5,716 nt of DNA, from assembly GCA_002291985.1 (NCBI GenBank), contig DBBB01000155.1, positions 1 through 5,716 on the forward strand, written 5' to 3'. This stretch comes from Firmicutes bacterium UBA995. GTDB lineage: Bacteria; Bacillota; Sulfobacillia; UBA995. Position numbers and translations under genes: made by a program. Numbering within the stretch: the stretch's first letter is position 1; each line of letters begins with the position of its first letter. Under the pieces are notes generated by a model. That model did not search any database. It saw nothing but the letters and a program-made list of their open reading frames with translations, and was not told where the DNA came from. This document shows positions 5,508-5,716 of this stretch, piece by piece.

Positions 5508-5716
5508 CTATTCTTCGGTCTCCAACTTCAGACCAAGCTGCCGAGCAGCCTCTTTCATGGCCTTGAGTGCCGGATCGCTGTTCCGCCTGCGACGCTTGAC
5601 TGTCCTCCAGCGACACCGGCTCCAGTAGTCGCTTCGCCGCCCGACGCCTTCACAGGCTCGGGCGGGAACGAGGGGATGATCCCCACACCGCCTTCTGCGT
5701 GTCTTTTTCCGCGGGG
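5508..5716 (-). pseudogene. 3' end of an unrecognised gene, apparently frameshifted
   Basis: The last codons before TAG (5508-5510) read DPALKAMKEAARQLGLKLETEE, split here as DPALKAMKEAA and RQLGLKLETEE, a convincing amphipathic C-terminus. Upstream in the same frame the translation becomes an Arg/Trp/Cys-rich run (WSRCRWRTVKRRRRNS) typical of an out-of-frame reading of GC-rich DNA. The better coding text lies in the other frames: AAKRLLEPVSLEDSQASQAEQ (given as AAKRLLEPVSLED plus SQASQAEQ) just upstream, and VGIIPSFPPEPVKASGG before that. Joining the three needs two shifts in the same direction, near 5640 and near 5580. The gene is either decayed or contains indel errors. The product is not recognised and the 5' end is outside the window. 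If the single frame is real, the product is a basic protein with Cys at 10, 21 and 34 of the visible part. Confidence 0.45.

Noticed and set aside
1..5716. CRISPR arrays, tRNA/rRNA genes, insertion sequences, attachment sites, toxin-antitoxin or defence genes
   Set aside because: No regularly spaced repeats beyond the two copies at 3701-3731, no terminal inverted repeats, no transposase or nuclease motifs, and no tRNA-like folds were recognised on either strand.

Overview
The window is GC-rich bacterial DNA. The ribosome-binding sites resemble the Shine-Dalgarno consensus, some starts are GTG, and good sigma-70-type promoters are visible. The gene set suggests a free-living, perhaps thermophilic, high-GC Bacillota-like or related lineage. 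It comprises a class 1B S-adenosylmethionine decarboxylase numbered exactly like the Thermotoga enzyme, an M42 aminopeptidase, a long-form NDP kinase and the tail of a membrane protein with an NDSGVVAAA-type motif. I hold that placement weakly, because no rRNA or other decisive marker is present.

Layout from left to right. (1) Minus strand, 1-259: the N-terminal part of a MarR-type regulator, cut by the window edge, with its own promoter (310-338). (2) Minus strand, 316-531: an intact start and the first ~57 residues of a DUF72/YecE-like protein, whose remaining three quarters are missing. (3) Plus strand, 615-1343: a ZIP-family metal transporter. An A/T-rich imperfect palindrome just upstream could be a metalloregulator site. 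(4) Minus strand, 3019 down to 1350: a two-gene operon, M42 metallo-aminopeptidase then nucleoside diphosphate kinase, joined by a one-base TGATG overlap and convergent with the transporter. (5) A strong hairpin terminator at 3122-3144, with T-rich tracts on both sides, separates this operon from (6) speD (3589-3215, minus). speD has a near-consensus promoter (3673-3700) with two 11-bp direct repeats exactly 20 bp apart immediately upstream. (7) 3762-3917, minus: an apparent leftover C-terminal membrane segment of a larger protein. (8) Plus strand, 4050-5450: a MATE-family efflux protein. (9) Minus strand, 5508-5716: the 3' end of an unrecognised gene whose coding signal appears to jump between frames.

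The working genes are housekeeping or general physiology: nucleotide balance, peptide turnover, spermidine precursor supply, metal uptake and drug/cation export. Apart from the M42-ndk operon they do not form an obvious pathway. I found no sign of a new multi-gene system, mobile element, CRISPR array or RNA gene.

The notable theme is breakage. Three gene fragments (DUF72, the membrane-protein tail and the right-edge gene) sit between intact genes. This points to local deletion and decay, or partly to assembly or base-calling errors. The more interesting intact features are the altered metal-site residue in the ZIP transporter, the two insertions in the NDP kinase, and the phased repeats in front of speD.
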